This document shows, one piece after another, positions 1 through 8,159 of a stretch of 16,838 bases of DNA. A program made the position numbers and the translations under genes. Origin of the DNA: Gammaproteobacteria bacterium UBA7449 (lineage in GTDB: Bacteria > Pseudomonadota > Gammaproteobacteria > Pseudomonadales > Pseudohongiellaceae); contig DLPV01000044.1 of assembly GCA_002477465.1 (NCBI GenBank), positions 694 to 17,531 of the forward strand, in the 5' to 3' direction. The notes below the pieces were generated by a model, which did no database searches, was not told the origin of the DNA, and saw only the letters and a program-made list of their open reading frames with translations. Within the stretch, counting starts at the first letter, position 1; every line of letters starts with the position of its first letter.

Positions 1-57
1 TGACCCCTTTTCTGTCTTCTCCTACCCTTTTTCCCTTCGGCTCTCTGCAATGACCAG

Positions 58-1890
58 TTAAATCCTGGACTGCAACTCATCGATATACTTCCGCCAGGAA
101 CCCAGTGCAGAAATATCTTCTGCACCTTCGATTGCCATCCCCTCACAAACAAAGCCGCTCACCCAGCTACCGTCTTCAAGCTCGAGCTTGCCAATGCCCA
201 GGGGAAAGGGAATGGCGGCGACGAAGCTGCCGAATTCCTTTGCCGGCAGTGACCAAACTTCGACATGGATACTGCATCCATGCTGTTCATCGCGTATCAA
301 CCCGGGGCGCTTGACCGGTCCACCCGGGAGCGCATAGAAACGGTAGTTTTCACTGGTACTGGTTGCACTAATGAGTTTGGCGCCACGCTCTGATAGCTGC
401 CAGTTCAGAGGCATACCTTCCAGGTGTGCGCCGCATACCGCCACCGCTATATCCTCGCGATTCGACACGGCAGCAAAGTCATTCTTGTTGGAATAGGTTT
501 CCGAGCTCGCGCCCATGGGTAGCTGCTGTTTGCGCTCCCAGCCAAGCGCCTGGCTTAGCAGATTCGCCTCCTTGAAGCGAGGCGCGACCAGGGTGACGCC
601 GAAGGGAATGCCGTTGGACATAAAGCCGGCTGGTATGGCCAGTCCGCAGAGGTCCAGCAAATTCATGTAGTTGGTATAAAAGCCCATGTTGGAGTTGAGC
701 TGCACCGGGTCCTCAAGCAGCTCGGCGATCAGGTAGCTCCGCGGCGCGGTTGGACTCAACAGGAAATCAATTTCCCAAAACAGCCGCTCCGCATAAGCAC
801 GATATTCCTGCAGCGCATACTCAGCCTTGAATGCCGCCAGTGCGCTCTTGTCTGCGGCTGTCTCTACGATGCCTCGCACGACTTCATGTACCGCATCGGG
901 CTGGGTAGTGAGAAGTAATTCGATCGCCGCATATCTCTCGGCAACCCAGGGTCCTTCATACAAAAGTTTTGCAGCGAGCAGCAGTGGCTCGATATCAACT
1001 TCGACGATCTCTGCACCAAGTGACCTCCAGTCTTCGATGGCCTTGTGAAAGAGTTGCGCTGCAGACTCGTCGCCAAAAAATTCCAGCTGGCTAGCCCTCG
1101 GTACACCTATAATCGGCGAGTCCAGCGGCTCACCAAAAAAGCGCGAACTATTGCTAAATGGGTTAGCACGCGCGTAGGCGTCGCCGGGGTCTTTGACCGC
1201 GGCAACAGAGAAAACTTTTTCCGCATCGGCAACACATAGGGCAAAGACGCTGGGGCAATCCAGTGTGCGGCAGGCCGGCAAGACGCCAGACATGCTGAAC
1301 ACACCCCGGCTTGGCTTTAGTCCATAGATGTTATTCAACATGGCAGGCACCCTGCCTGATCCCGCGGTATCCGTGCCCAGTGCAAAGCTCACCAGGCCCA
1401 ATGCCACCGCTACTGCTGAGCCCGCGCTGGAGCCTCCCGAGATTACCTCGGGATCAAAGGCATTGCGGCAAGGGCCCCAGGGTTCAGGCGAGCGTGTGCC
1501 TACTAACCCGGTGGCAAATTGATCCATATTGGTCTTGCCGACTGGAATTGCCCCAGCATCTAAAAGTTGCCTTACAAGGAAAGCAGTTTCCTGAGCCACA
1601 TAAGCAAACCCGGGGCAGGCTGCCGTAGTTTCCACGCCCGCGATATCGATATTGTCCTTTACTGCAAAAGGCACCCCATAGAGCGGCAATTCTTCAGGCG
1701 AACTCGCGTCTAGCCTGGCCAGGTATGGCTCGAGAGACTCCATCGAAAGGCGCGTGATCCAGATGTTCCGATCTTCAAAGCCATCAGCCTTGTCTAGGAG
1801 ATAGGCGAATAATTCACGCGGGGTGAATGTGCCCTGGCGATAGCCTTCTGTAACGGCCTCTATATGCGGGATAAATTTTTCGGGAATCAT
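58..1890 (-). CDS. atzF: Allophanate hydrolase (AtzF-type, amidase signature plus C-terminal domain)
   Basis: Cytosolic enzyme that hydrolyses allophanate to ammonia and CO2, the last step of guanidine or urea carboxylase pathways. The 610-residue protein has the usual length for full allophanate hydrolases. Residues 1-460 are an amidase-signature domain with the Ser-cisSer-Lys triad visible: K78 in VKDN, cis-Ser S154 in SGGSSAGSA, and nucleophile S178 in GTDTAGSGR. Residues about 478-605 form the separate C-terminal domain, beginning near AVAVCGAHLEGMPLN; in characterised homologues it helps decarboxylate the intermediate. The start ATG overlaps the stop of the upstream carboxylase gene as ATGA (1887-1890), implying translational coupling. 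It is the last gene of the catabolic operon. No convincing hairpin plus U-tract lies in the 57 bases after the stop. Generic amidases lack this C-terminal domain, so the assignment is firm. Confidence 0.96.
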   Translation of the reverse strand: MIPEKFIPHIEAVTEGYRQGTFTPRELFAYLLDKADGFEDRNIWITRLSMESLEPYLARLDASSPEELPLYGVPFAVKDNIDIAGVETTAACPGFAYVAQETAFLVRQLLDAGAIPVGKTNMDQFATGLVGTRSPEPWGPCRNAFDPEVISGGSSAGSAVAVALGLVSFALGTDTAGSGRVPAMLNNIYGLKPSRGVFSMSGVLPACRTLDCPSVFALCVADAEKVFSVAAVKDPGDAYARANPFSNSSRFFGEPLDSPIIGVPRASQLEFFGDESAAQLFHKAIEDWRSLGAEIVEVDIEPLLLAAKLLYEGPWVAERYAAIELLLTTQPDAVHEVVRGIVETAADKSALAAFKAEYALQEYRAYAERLFWEIDFLLSPTAPRSYLIAELLEDPVQLNSNMGFYTNYMNLLDLCGLAIPAGFMSNGIPFGVTLVAPRFKEANLLSQALGWERKQQLPMGASSETYSNKNDFAAVSNREDIAVAVCGAHLEGMPLNWQLSERGAKLISATSTSENYRFYALPGGPVKRPGLIRDEQHGCSIHVEVWSLPAKEFGSFVAAIPFPLGIGKLELEDGSWVSGFVCEGMAIEGAEDISALGSWRKYIDELQSRI

Positions 1891-4800
1891 TTCTCAATCT
1901 CTATAAAAATCAGCGGCAAACCCGCCTGCACCGAGGCACCAGCAGGTTTCAATGTCTTGCGTACTCGACCCGCACAGGGGGCAGCAACTTCTATTTCCAT
2001 TTTCATGGATTCCAGCACCATCAGGGTTTCACCTTCGCTGACTTCACTGCCCTCAGACACCTCCAGCTTCCAGACGCTGCCCGCAACGGGGCTGTCCACC
2101 GCGACAACCCCTTCTGGCACCACTTCGGTTTCAGTCTCAATCTCGACGGCCTGTTCCTCGAAATGGAATTGTCCGTCGCTTTTCCAGGCTGCCAACTCGT
2201 CATCAAAAGCTGCCTGTTGCTGACTCTTGAACTGCCGGATCTCAGTCTCGTTCTGCTCGAGGAAGGATTTGTACTCCGCGAGACTAAATGTGGTCTCTTC
2301 AATTTCGATGGGATAAGTCCCTGTGGGAAAGCGTTCGCGAATACTGACTAACTCCTCTCCCTCGACCGGAAAAAATTGCACCTGGTCGAAGAATCTCAGC
2401 AGCCAGGGCTGGGTAAACTCTCTGGTCTGGCGATAGCGGTTCCACATCTGCAGGGTGCGGCCTACAAACTGGTAGCCGCCTGGGCCTTCCATGCCATAGA
2501 TACAAAGATAGGAACCGCCAATGCCCACCGAATTCTCAGCGGTCCAGGTTCGGGCCGGATTGTATTTCGTGGTGACTAATCGATGCCGTGGATCAACAGG
2601 CGTTGCCACCGGCGCACCCAGGTAGACGTCGCCAAGACCCATTACCAGGTAGCGTGCATCGAATACGATGCGCTTGACGTCTTCGACTGAATCCAGGCCG
2701 TTGATACGCCTGATGAATTCGATATTGGAGGGATACCAGGGCGCGTCCTTACGCACTACCTGGTGATACTTTTCGACTGCGAGCTTGCACTGTTCATCAT
2801 CCCAGGACAACGGCAGGCGAATAATTCTCGAAGGCACAGTGCTGTCTTCTGAGGCAACCAGCTTTTCGATCAACTCCGCCAAACGCGCGATGAGTTCCTG
2901 GTCCGCTATTAGCAGAGGATCAAAGTGTATCTGCAGGCTGCGAATACCAGGGGTTAATTCCTGCAGCCCAGCAATATCAGCGCCCTGCAGCGCCAGCATC
3001 AGCTGGTGTGCAAGAAAACGCAGCTCAATGTCTAGCACCATGTCGCCGAATTCCACCAGCATCCAGCTGTCGCCGCTGCGGCGAATACAGACTTCGAGAC
3101 CATCCAGCTGGAAGCCCTCGATGCGGGGCGAATAATGGTCGGTATGCTCAATTGAGGAAGGCACCGCATGCAGCTGTTTGATCTCATCATGGCTTTGCCT
3201 GAGTTCTGCTACTGCAGACTCCCCAGTGACCGCCACAAACCTGACCGAATCACCCGCAGCGAGTTGACCGATCTTCCACAGATCAGCCGTAATCACTGTC
3301 GCTGGACAGACAAAGCCCCCCAGCGAAGGCCCATCTGGCCCGAGTATCACCGGCATATCGCCGGTGAAGTCCACCGTACCGAAGGCATAGGCATTGTCAT
3401 GAATATTGGACGGATGCATGCCGGCCTCACCGCCATCACTGCGCGCCCATTGCGGTTTGGGGCCGATCAGCCGCACACCGGTACGACTGGAGTTGTAGTG
3501 CACTTCCCAGTCGTGATCGAAAAAAGTCTCGACGTATTCCGCACTGAAAAAATCCGGCGCCCCCTGCGGCCCCGGGATCACATGCAATTCCCACTGTTTA
3601 CCAATCTCTGGCAGCAATTCCGCCGGCACCAAATTGCTGGCAGTTTCTCTGCCGCGATCCAGAGTGCAAAGATGAAGAATATCCCCGGTACGCAGCGCCC
3701 TGCCCGCGTGCCCGCCAAACTGCCCCAGTGTAAAAGTGGCTTTAGCATCCAGATAGTCAGGACACTGTATGCCTCCCTGCACCAACAGGTATGCCCGCGC
3801 CCCGGCTTCCTTAATTTTCCCGATGACCAGTTCCTGGCCTTTTTCTACGTTGATGACAGACCAAAAGGGCAGTTCTGTGCCGTCCAGCTGGGCAGTCATC
3901 TCTGCCCCGGTCAGCACAATCCTGCTGTCAGTCAAGAAGCGCAGAGTCGGCCCATTCAGGGTCATTTCCAGCCCAGCTGCCGACTCCGGATTTCCCAATA
4001 TCTGATTACCGAGTCGAAAGCTTCTGCTGTCGAACGGTCCCGAAGGCGGCACACCCACGTCCCAGTAGCCGGTTCGCCCAGGGTAGTCCTGCACCGTCGT
4101 CATAGTACCGGGTGTCACAACTTCGAGCGCATGCTTCTCAAATTCAAGCTGCGACAGTGTATTGGTAAAATACTTTCCGGTTCGCAGTGGTTCGGAGCCA
4201 AGCAATGTCTGCAGATAGTCAATATTGGTTTCGATGCCATAGATGCTGGTTTCCGAAAGGCTTAACTGTAAATCTGCCAGCGCCTCTTCCCGCGTGTCCG
4301 CGTACGCAATCATCTTGGCTAGCATGGGGTCGTAAAAAGGACTGACCTCAATGCCAGACTCGATCCAATGATCGACGCGCAGCGCGCGCTGCTCTGGTTC
4401 GGGAAAAGTGACTTCTGACAACAGCCCGGCGCTGGGGTGGAAATTTTTGTAGGGATCTTCAGCATAGACCCGCGCCTGTACAGCATGACCAAGGGATTTC
4501 AAGGACTGACCCAGGCTCTCTAACTCAGTCAAGGTTCCTTCGGCAAGCCTGATCATCCATTCAACAATGTCGACACCAAATACTTCTTCGGTAACACCGT
4601 GTTCAACCTGCAGTCGGGTATTCACCTCAAGGAAATAAAAGCTGTCGGTATCGGCATCGAAAATAAACTCCACCGTGCCAGCGCTGCGATAATCGACGGC
4701 GCGGAGCAGTCTGGACGCCACTTCTCTCAACTCCTTGCGCACACTGTCAGTGAGGTTGGGTGCCGGCGTCTCCTCTATGACTTTCTGGTTGCGCCGCTGG

Positions 4801-5507
4801 GCGGAACAATCGCGCTCACCCAGCACGATAGCCCTGCCCTCGCCGTCACCAAACACCTGGACTTCAATATGCCGGGCGTTCTCAACAAATTTTTCCAGGA
4901 ACAAATCGGCGTTGGAGAAGTTATTGGCGCTCAATTGCGCCACCGAGTCGTAGGCTTTGCTGAGCTGGTCGGCACCGGCGCAAAGCTGCATTCCGATGCC
5001 ACCGCCACCCGCCGTGCTCTTCAATATCACCGGATAACCAATCTGCTCTGCTTGCTCCAGTGCCTGTTCCTGACCGGTCAGGACACCGGTTCCCGGCAGC
5101 AGCGGTACCTGCTGGGCTTCCGCCAGTTCGCGGGCGCGGTGCTTGAGACCAAAGGCCTGAATTTGCTCTGCCGTCGGCCCGAGGAATTTCAGGCGATGCT
5201 CAGTACAGCGCGCTACGAAGCTGGTGTTTTCACTGAGAAACCCATAGCCGGGATGGATCGCATCAGCACCGCACTGCCTGGCAATCTCTATGATTTTGTC
5301 CTGATCCAGGTAGGTATCCCGGGCAGTCCCTGCACCCAGGGAAAAAGCCTGATCGGCAACTCTAACGTGAAGCGATTCTCGATCGGCTTCGGCATAGACC
5401 GCGACGGCGATGATGCCCATTTTTTTCAAGGTGCGCGTTATGCGAACCGCGATGGCGCCGCGATTCGCAATCAATACGCCGCTAATTTTTTCCGAAGATT
5501 GGGACAT
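1887..5507 (-). CDS. uca: Biotin-dependent urea/guanidine carboxylase
   Basis: Large cytosolic ATP- and biotin-dependent carboxylase. Residues 1-450 are the biotin carboxylase domain, with the Gly-rich ATP loop KSTAGGGGIGM (163-173), ERDCSAQRRNQK (231-242) and EVNTRLQVEH (294-303). Residues about 460-1040 are the carboxyltransferase, built from KipA/AHS2-like (VTPGTMTTVQDYPGRTGYWD, 464-483) and KipI/AHS1-like parts. The C-terminal biotin carrier domain carries biotinyl lysine K1169 in ESMKMEIEV. At 1206 residues it is full length and lacks the fused amidase of fungal urea amidolyase; that activity is the next gene. Databases usually call this family urea carboxylase. Copies under guanidine-I riboswitches and linked to the DUF1989 pair are known to prefer guanidine, giving carboxyguanidine, and this copy has both contexts. 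Substrate choice cannot be read from sequence with certainty. It starts 6 bases after the preceding DUF1989 gene. Confidence 0.95.
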   Translation of the reverse strand: MSQSSEKISGVLIANRGAIAVRITRTLKKMGIIAVAVYAEADRESLHVRVADQAFSLGAGTARDTYLDQDKIIEIARQCGADAIHPGYGFLSENTSFVARCTEHRLKFLGPTAEQIQAFGLKHRARELAEAQQVPLLPGTGVLTGQEQALEQAEQIGYPVILKSTAGGGGIGMQLCAGADQLSKAYDSVAQLSANNFSNADLFLEKFVENARHIEVQVFGDGEGRAIVLGERDCSAQRRNQKVIEETPAPNLTDSVRKELREVASRLLRAVDYRSAGTVEFIFDADTDSFYFLEVNTRLQVEHGVTEEVFGVDIVEWMIRLAEGTLTELESLGQSLKSLGHAVQARVYAEDPYKNFHPSAGLLSEVTFPEPEQRALRVDHWIESGIEVSPFYDPMLAKMIAYADTREEALADLQLSLSETSIYGIETNIDYLQTLLGSEPLRTGKYFTNTLSQLEFEKHALEVVTPGTMTTVQDYPGRTGYWDVGVPPSGPFDSRSFRLGNQILGNPESAAGLEMTLNGPTLRFLTDSRIVLTGAEMTAQLDGTELPFWSVINVEKGQELVIGKIKEAGARAYLLVQGGIQCPDYLDAKATFTLGQFGGHAGRALRTGDILHLCTLDRGRETASNLVPAELLPEIGKQWELHVIPGPQGAPDFFSAEYVETFFDHDWEVHYNSSRTGVRLIGPKPQWARSDGGEAGMHPSNIHDNAYAFGTVDFTGDMPVILGPDGPSLGGFVCPATVITADLWKIGQLAAGDSVRFVAVTGESAVAELRQSHDEIKQLHAVPSSIEHTDHYSPRIEGFQLDGLEVCIRRSGDSWMLVEFGDMVLDIELRFLAHQLMLALQGADIAGLQELTPGIRSLQIHFDPLLIADQELIARLAELIEKLVASEDSTVPSRIIRLPLSWDDEQCKLAVEKYHQVVRKDAPWYPSNIEFIRRINGLDSVEDVKRIVFDARYLVMGLGDVYLGAPVATPVDPRHRLVTTKYNPARTWTAENSVGIGGSYLCIYGMEGPGGYQFVGRTLQMWNRYRQTREFTQPWLLRFFDQVQFFPVEGEELVSIRERFPTGTYPIEIEETTFSLAEYKSFLEQNETEIRQFKSQQQAAFDDELAAWKSDGQFHFEEQAVEIETETEVVPEGVVAVDSPVAGSVWKLEVSEGSEVSEGETLMVLESMKMEIEVAAPCAGRVRKTLKPAGASVQAGLPLIFIEIEK

Positions 5508-5513
5508 GACTAC

Positions 5514-6155
5514 TCACTCGTCCCAAATCAGCACTTCGATCGGGGTTGGGTTATAGGCGTTGCAGGGATTATTCAACTGCGGACAATTACTTATCAACAC
5601 AATCACATCCATACAGGCCGTCAACTCGACATACTTCCCCGCATCGGAGATGCCATCTTCAAAGGTCAGGCCACCCTCAGGCGTAACCGGCACGTTCATG
5701 AAGAAATTGATGTTGTGGGTGATGTCCCGTTTGCTCATACCAAACTCTTCACGCTGACTCACCGCGAGCATCCAACTATCGCGACAGGAATGCATACATT
5801 TCTTCTCGAGGGCATAGCGAATCGTATTGGATTCGCCGGCACAGGCGCCCCCCAGGGTATCGTGGCGACCGCAGGTGTCAGCCACGATGTTGAGCAGAGG
5901 ATTGCCAAAGTTAGAGACCAGGGTAGTTCCGGCGGTTAGGTAGATATTGCCCTGCTCGCGGATAGTATCCATGGCAGAGTAGCGCTCGGTCGGATCTGCC
6001 AGGCTAAAGAACAGGGTGTCAGCGGCCTGATTACCCTCCAGATCCAGTATGCGCAGGGTCTGTCCCTGCTTTAATGGCTCCATCCAATAGTCACCGGCGG
6101 GAACGACTTTGCGGTAGCTCGCCTGCTCGGCAATGCGTTTGCTTGGAACGATCAT
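5514..6155 (-). CDS. DUF1989 protein, urea carboxylase-associated protein 1 type (carboxyguanidine deiminase subunit)
   Basis: One of a pair of DUF1989 proteins found beside urea/guanidine carboxylases. In characterised guanidine-using bacteria the pair (CgdAB) acts as carboxyguanidine deiminase, converting carboxyguanidine to allophanate and ammonia before allophanate hydrolase acts. This 213-residue copy carries the probable metal ligands of the fold: C95 and H98 in ADTCGRHDTLGG, and C191 in NCPQLNNPCNAYNP. It has no signal peptide and should be cytosolic. The ATG overlaps the stop of the preceding paralogue (ATGA, 6152-6155), fitting an obligate partnership made in equal amounts. Older annotations call it an aminomethyltransferase-related or hypothetical protein; the genomic context favours the deiminase role. 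I am not certain which of CgdA or CgdB it is, so no symbol is given. Confidence 0.9.
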   Translation of the reverse strand: MIVPSKRIAEQASYRKVVPAGDYWMEPLKQGQTLRILDLEGNQAADTLFFSLADPTERYSAMDTIREQGNIYLTAGTTLVSNFGNPLLNIVADTCGRHDTLGGACAGESNTIRYALEKKCMHSCRDSWMLAVSQREEFGMSKRDITHNINFFMNVPVTPEGGLTFEDGISDAGKYVELTACMDVIVLISNCPQLNNPCNAYNPTPIEVLIWDE

Positions 6156-6895
6156 TGGTAGCCTCCAGTCAGGTGATAGATGGCGTTATTCTGAAAGCCC
6201 CGCTTGTTTTCCGGTCGAGAGTTCATGCACAGGTCGTCATCCGCTACTGGCTCGGCCTTACGAATCTGATAGGAAATCGGGCAACGCGTATAATCTGCAG
6301 CTGGATTCATGGGGTGTGGACAAGTGTGGAGAATTACCAGGGTATCCATCTCAAAGCGCAGATCCACCGTGGCACCCGCTGGACTGTGGTCAGACACAAA
6401 CCGCATATTGCCCGCCTCATCGGTAGCGACTTTGCTAAACAGGTTCAGGTTTGCGGCAAAGTCTCTAGGGCCGAGGCCATATTTCGCCAGCTCGACCCTG
6501 AAGCAATGCTCACCGCTTAGGGTCCAGTCGTTGCGCGCTTCCTGGTAGGACTGCACCGCGTACTTCTCCTGTAGCTTGCGGTCACTTAGGTTGCCACCCA
6601 CGCTGTCGTGCCAGCCCAGTGAATCTGCAGTGATGGAGCAAAAGATACGACCCATATCTGAATACAGGCAGTGGCCCCGGGTCAGCTTGAAGGTGTGCTG
6701 GCCCTTTAAAGTATCTGGCGCGTTGTAGCGCTCCAACTTTTCCTGCGGGTTGTAGAACAACATGCCAACATTGGCGCCGCCCTCCAGATCGGTAAGGCGT
6801 AGCACGGTGCCACGTCGCATCACGAGTGACCAGTGAGCACCGCCTTCAATGCGGTCCTCATACATCATTTCATCATCTGGGAATATTTCAGCCAT
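6152..6895 (-). CDS. DUF1989 protein, urea carboxylase-associated protein 2 type (carboxyguanidine deiminase subunit)
   Basis: First gene after the guanidine riboswitch, encoding the 247-residue larger member of the DUF1989 pair. It is expected to form the carboxyguanidine deiminase with its downstream paralogue. H96 (ADSLGWHDSVGG) and C192 (HTCPHPMNPAADYTRCP) align with the partner's H98 and C191. The position matching the partner's C95 is leucine here (L93), so one probable metal ligand is missing. This fits a heteromer with one catalytic and one supporting subunit, but that is inference. A strong Shine-Dalgarno AGGAGG (6901-6906) lies 5 bases before the ATG, which fixes the start. The C-terminal tail after about residue 210 has no counterpart in the partner. 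Confidence 0.9.
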   Translation of the reverse strand: MAEIFPDDEMMYEDRIEGGAHWSLVMRRGTVLRLTDLEGGANVGMLFYNPQEKLERYNAPDTLKGQHTFKLTRGHCLYSDMGRIFCSITADSLGWHDSVGGNLSDRKLQEKYAVQSYQEARNDWTLSGEHCFRVELAKYGLGPRDFAANLNLFSKVATDEAGNMRFVSDHSPAGATVDLRFEMDTLVILHTCPHPMNPAADYTRCPISYQIRKAEPVADDDLCMNSRPENKRGFQNNAIYHLTGGYQ

Positions 6896-6924
6896 AGTGG
6901 CCTCCTCTTAATTACACAGTCTAA

Positions 6925-6950
6925 ATAGCAGCGCAAACTAACACTGCTAC
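6925..6950 (-). promoter_or_regulatory. Hairpin downstream of the guanidine aptamer (expression-platform candidate)
   Basis: GTAGCAGTG (6950-6942) can pair with CGCTGCTAT (6933-6925) around an 8-base loop, giving nine pairs that include two G-U wobbles. It lies between the aptamer and the Shine-Dalgarno site. No U-run follows (TTAGACTGTG), so it is not a classical intrinsic terminator. It could be part of a translational switch, a Rho-related element, or merely a leader hairpin. Confidence 0.4.
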
Positions 6951-7085
6951 GTTTCCTCCCGGGCTTTTGTCCCGCCGTGTAACCCATCAACACTGGAACG
7001 CGTCGATTGAGGTCGTCAACTCTCGGACCAGTCACGCACTACAATTACTGTTAGCAATCTCTGCGCCGGAACCCTAGTTGACCAT
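6950..7085 (-). promoter_or_regulatory. Guanidine-I riboswitch (ykkC-yxkD class) aptamer
   Basis: On the minus strand the conserved segments of the guanidine-I aptamer appear in the right order. These are CTAGGGTTCCG (7077-7067), ACTGGTCCGAGAG (7032-7020), ACACGG (6980-6975), and the terminal hairpin CGGGACAAAAGCCCGGGAG (6974-6956) with its characteristic ACAAAAG loop. The variable arm between the first and second blocks contains AGATTGCTAACAGTAATTG. It sits about 60 bases before the start of the first DUF1989 gene and after the ABC ATPase gene, so it should switch on the catabolic genes when guanidine is present. The class is known to be an ON switch for guanidine exporters, carboxylases and transporters. 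Outer limits are approximate, because the closing helix is not obvious by eye. Confidence 0.95.
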
Positions 7086-7226
7086 TTTGGGTACTGCATT
7101 TTCGTACTTTCTTGTGTTGTTTGGTCTGCTCTCTGTTACGTCCTCTGTTTTGCGTCCTGTTTTGCTTACTGTTGTGATTTCTTCCGTTTGCCGCGCTACC
7201 TGGTAAACAGGACCCTATACAAAGGC
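7086..7226 (-). other. Uridine-poor leader between the ABC ATPase gene and the riboswitch
   Basis: Non-coding stretch between the ATPase stop codon and the aptamer. In the transcribed direction it is rich in A and poor in U from about 7183 to 7095, and so probably unstructured. It contains an imperfect tandem repeat, CGTCCTCTGTTTTG (7139-7152) and CGTCCTGTTTTG (7153-7164), as read on the plus strand. I see no convincing sigma-70 or sigma-54 promoter and no strong terminator. The catabolic operon may therefore be transcribed by read-through from the transporter genes, or from a promoter I cannot recognise. Confidence 0.4.
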
Positions 7227-8138
7227 TTAATTCTGCGGCTGCACTTCCTCGCCCACATTAGCAAATCGCAACATGTTTAGCTTGCCCACCTCTTCATCAC
7301 CCTGCCCGGGTGGATGGATTAATTCATCCAGTCGCTGTCGCGCCGCAAGGAACTCGGGCCGCAAAAGCTGCTCTGGGGCTCTTGGACGGGACACTGGCAC
7401 TTCGATTAGTTCGCTGACTCGGCCCGGATGTGCATCGAGTACCAGGATGCGATCGGCAAGATAAATCGCCTCGTCCAGATCGTGAGTGATAAACAAAATG
7501 GTGATATCAATGTGCCTCCAGATCTCCAGCAAGTAGGCCTGCATTTTGGAACGGGTTTGCGCATCTAGCGCGCCAAACGGCTCGTCCATCAGCAAAATCC
7601 TGGGCTTTGCGGCCAACGCTCTGGCAATCGCAACGCGCTGCTTCATGCCGCCCGATAGCTGATCTGGATAAACTTCTGCGAATTTTTCAAGGCCCACCAG
7701 ATTAATCCATTCCAGCGCCTCGCTTTCGGCTTCAACCGCTGACACGCCCTGGTTGCGCAAACCGAACATCACGTTCTTTTTTACCGTCAGCCAGGGAAAC
7801 AAGGTATAGCCCTGAAACACCATGCCGCGGTCCGGTCCAGGTCCACTCACAGCAGCACCTTCCAACAACACTTCACCGGAAGTCGCTGACTCGAGGCCTG
7901 CAAGCGTGCGAATCAAGGTGGATTTTCCACAGCCGGATGGGCCAATCACTGTGACAAACTCACGACGATGAACCTGAAAGTTAATATCTTCCAATGCAGT
8001 CACTGGGCCCTTGGCTGAGTCGAAAATTTTACCAAGGTGTTTGACATCAAGGATCACGTCACGCTGCTTCAAATCATCGAAGCGCGCCTTAACTTCGGGA
8101 CTCTGATCCTTATAATTTGGTAAGTCGAGTTTCGTCAT
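7227..8138 (-). CDS. ABC transporter ATP-binding protein (SsuB/TauB/NrtD-like, guanidine uptake)
   Basis: Cytoplasmic ATPase that drives import by the adjacent permease. The 303-residue protein has Walker A GPSGCGKST (66-74), signature LSGGMKQ (161-167), Walker B ILLMDEP with catalytic E186, and H-loop H219 in ITHD. It belongs to the nitrate/taurine/sulfonate group of importers rather than the branched-chain-like UrtDE urea transporters. About 28 residues precede the usual first beta strand, and about 50 residues after 250 have no motif I recognise. It is the third gene of the transporter set, 21 bases after the permease gene. Association with a riboswitch-controlled guanidine carboxylase operon makes guanidine the likely cargo; urea or a related compound remains possible. 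Confidence 0.93.
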   Translation of the reverse strand: MTKLDLPNYKDQSPEVKARFDDLKQRDVILDVKHLGKIFDSAKGPVTALEDINFQVHRREFVTVIGPSGCGKSTLIRTLAGLESATSGEVLLEGAAVSGPGPDRGMVFQGYTLFPWLTVKKNVMFGLRNQGVSAVEAESEALEWINLVGLEKFAEVYPDQLSGGMKQRVAIARALAAKPRILLMDEPFGALDAQTRSKMQAYLLEIWRHIDITILFITHDLDEAIYLADRILVLDAHPGRVSELIEVPVSRPRAPEQLLRPEFLAARQRLDELIHPPGQGDEEVGKLNMLRFANVGEEVQPQN

Positions 8139-8159
8139 TCTAGAATACAGCCTCTCGCA

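Noticed and set aside
3168..5939. Long plus-strand reading frames (365 and 446 codons) opposite the carboxylase gene
   Set aside because: They are antisense to a gene with complete, correctly ordered catalytic motifs; their translations show no domain character and no ribosome sites. Their length reflects the codon bias of the opposite strand.
7197..7215. Terminator after the ABC ATPase gene (CCTG-TTTAC-CAGG)
   Set aside because: Only four base pairs and no U-tract, too weak to call.
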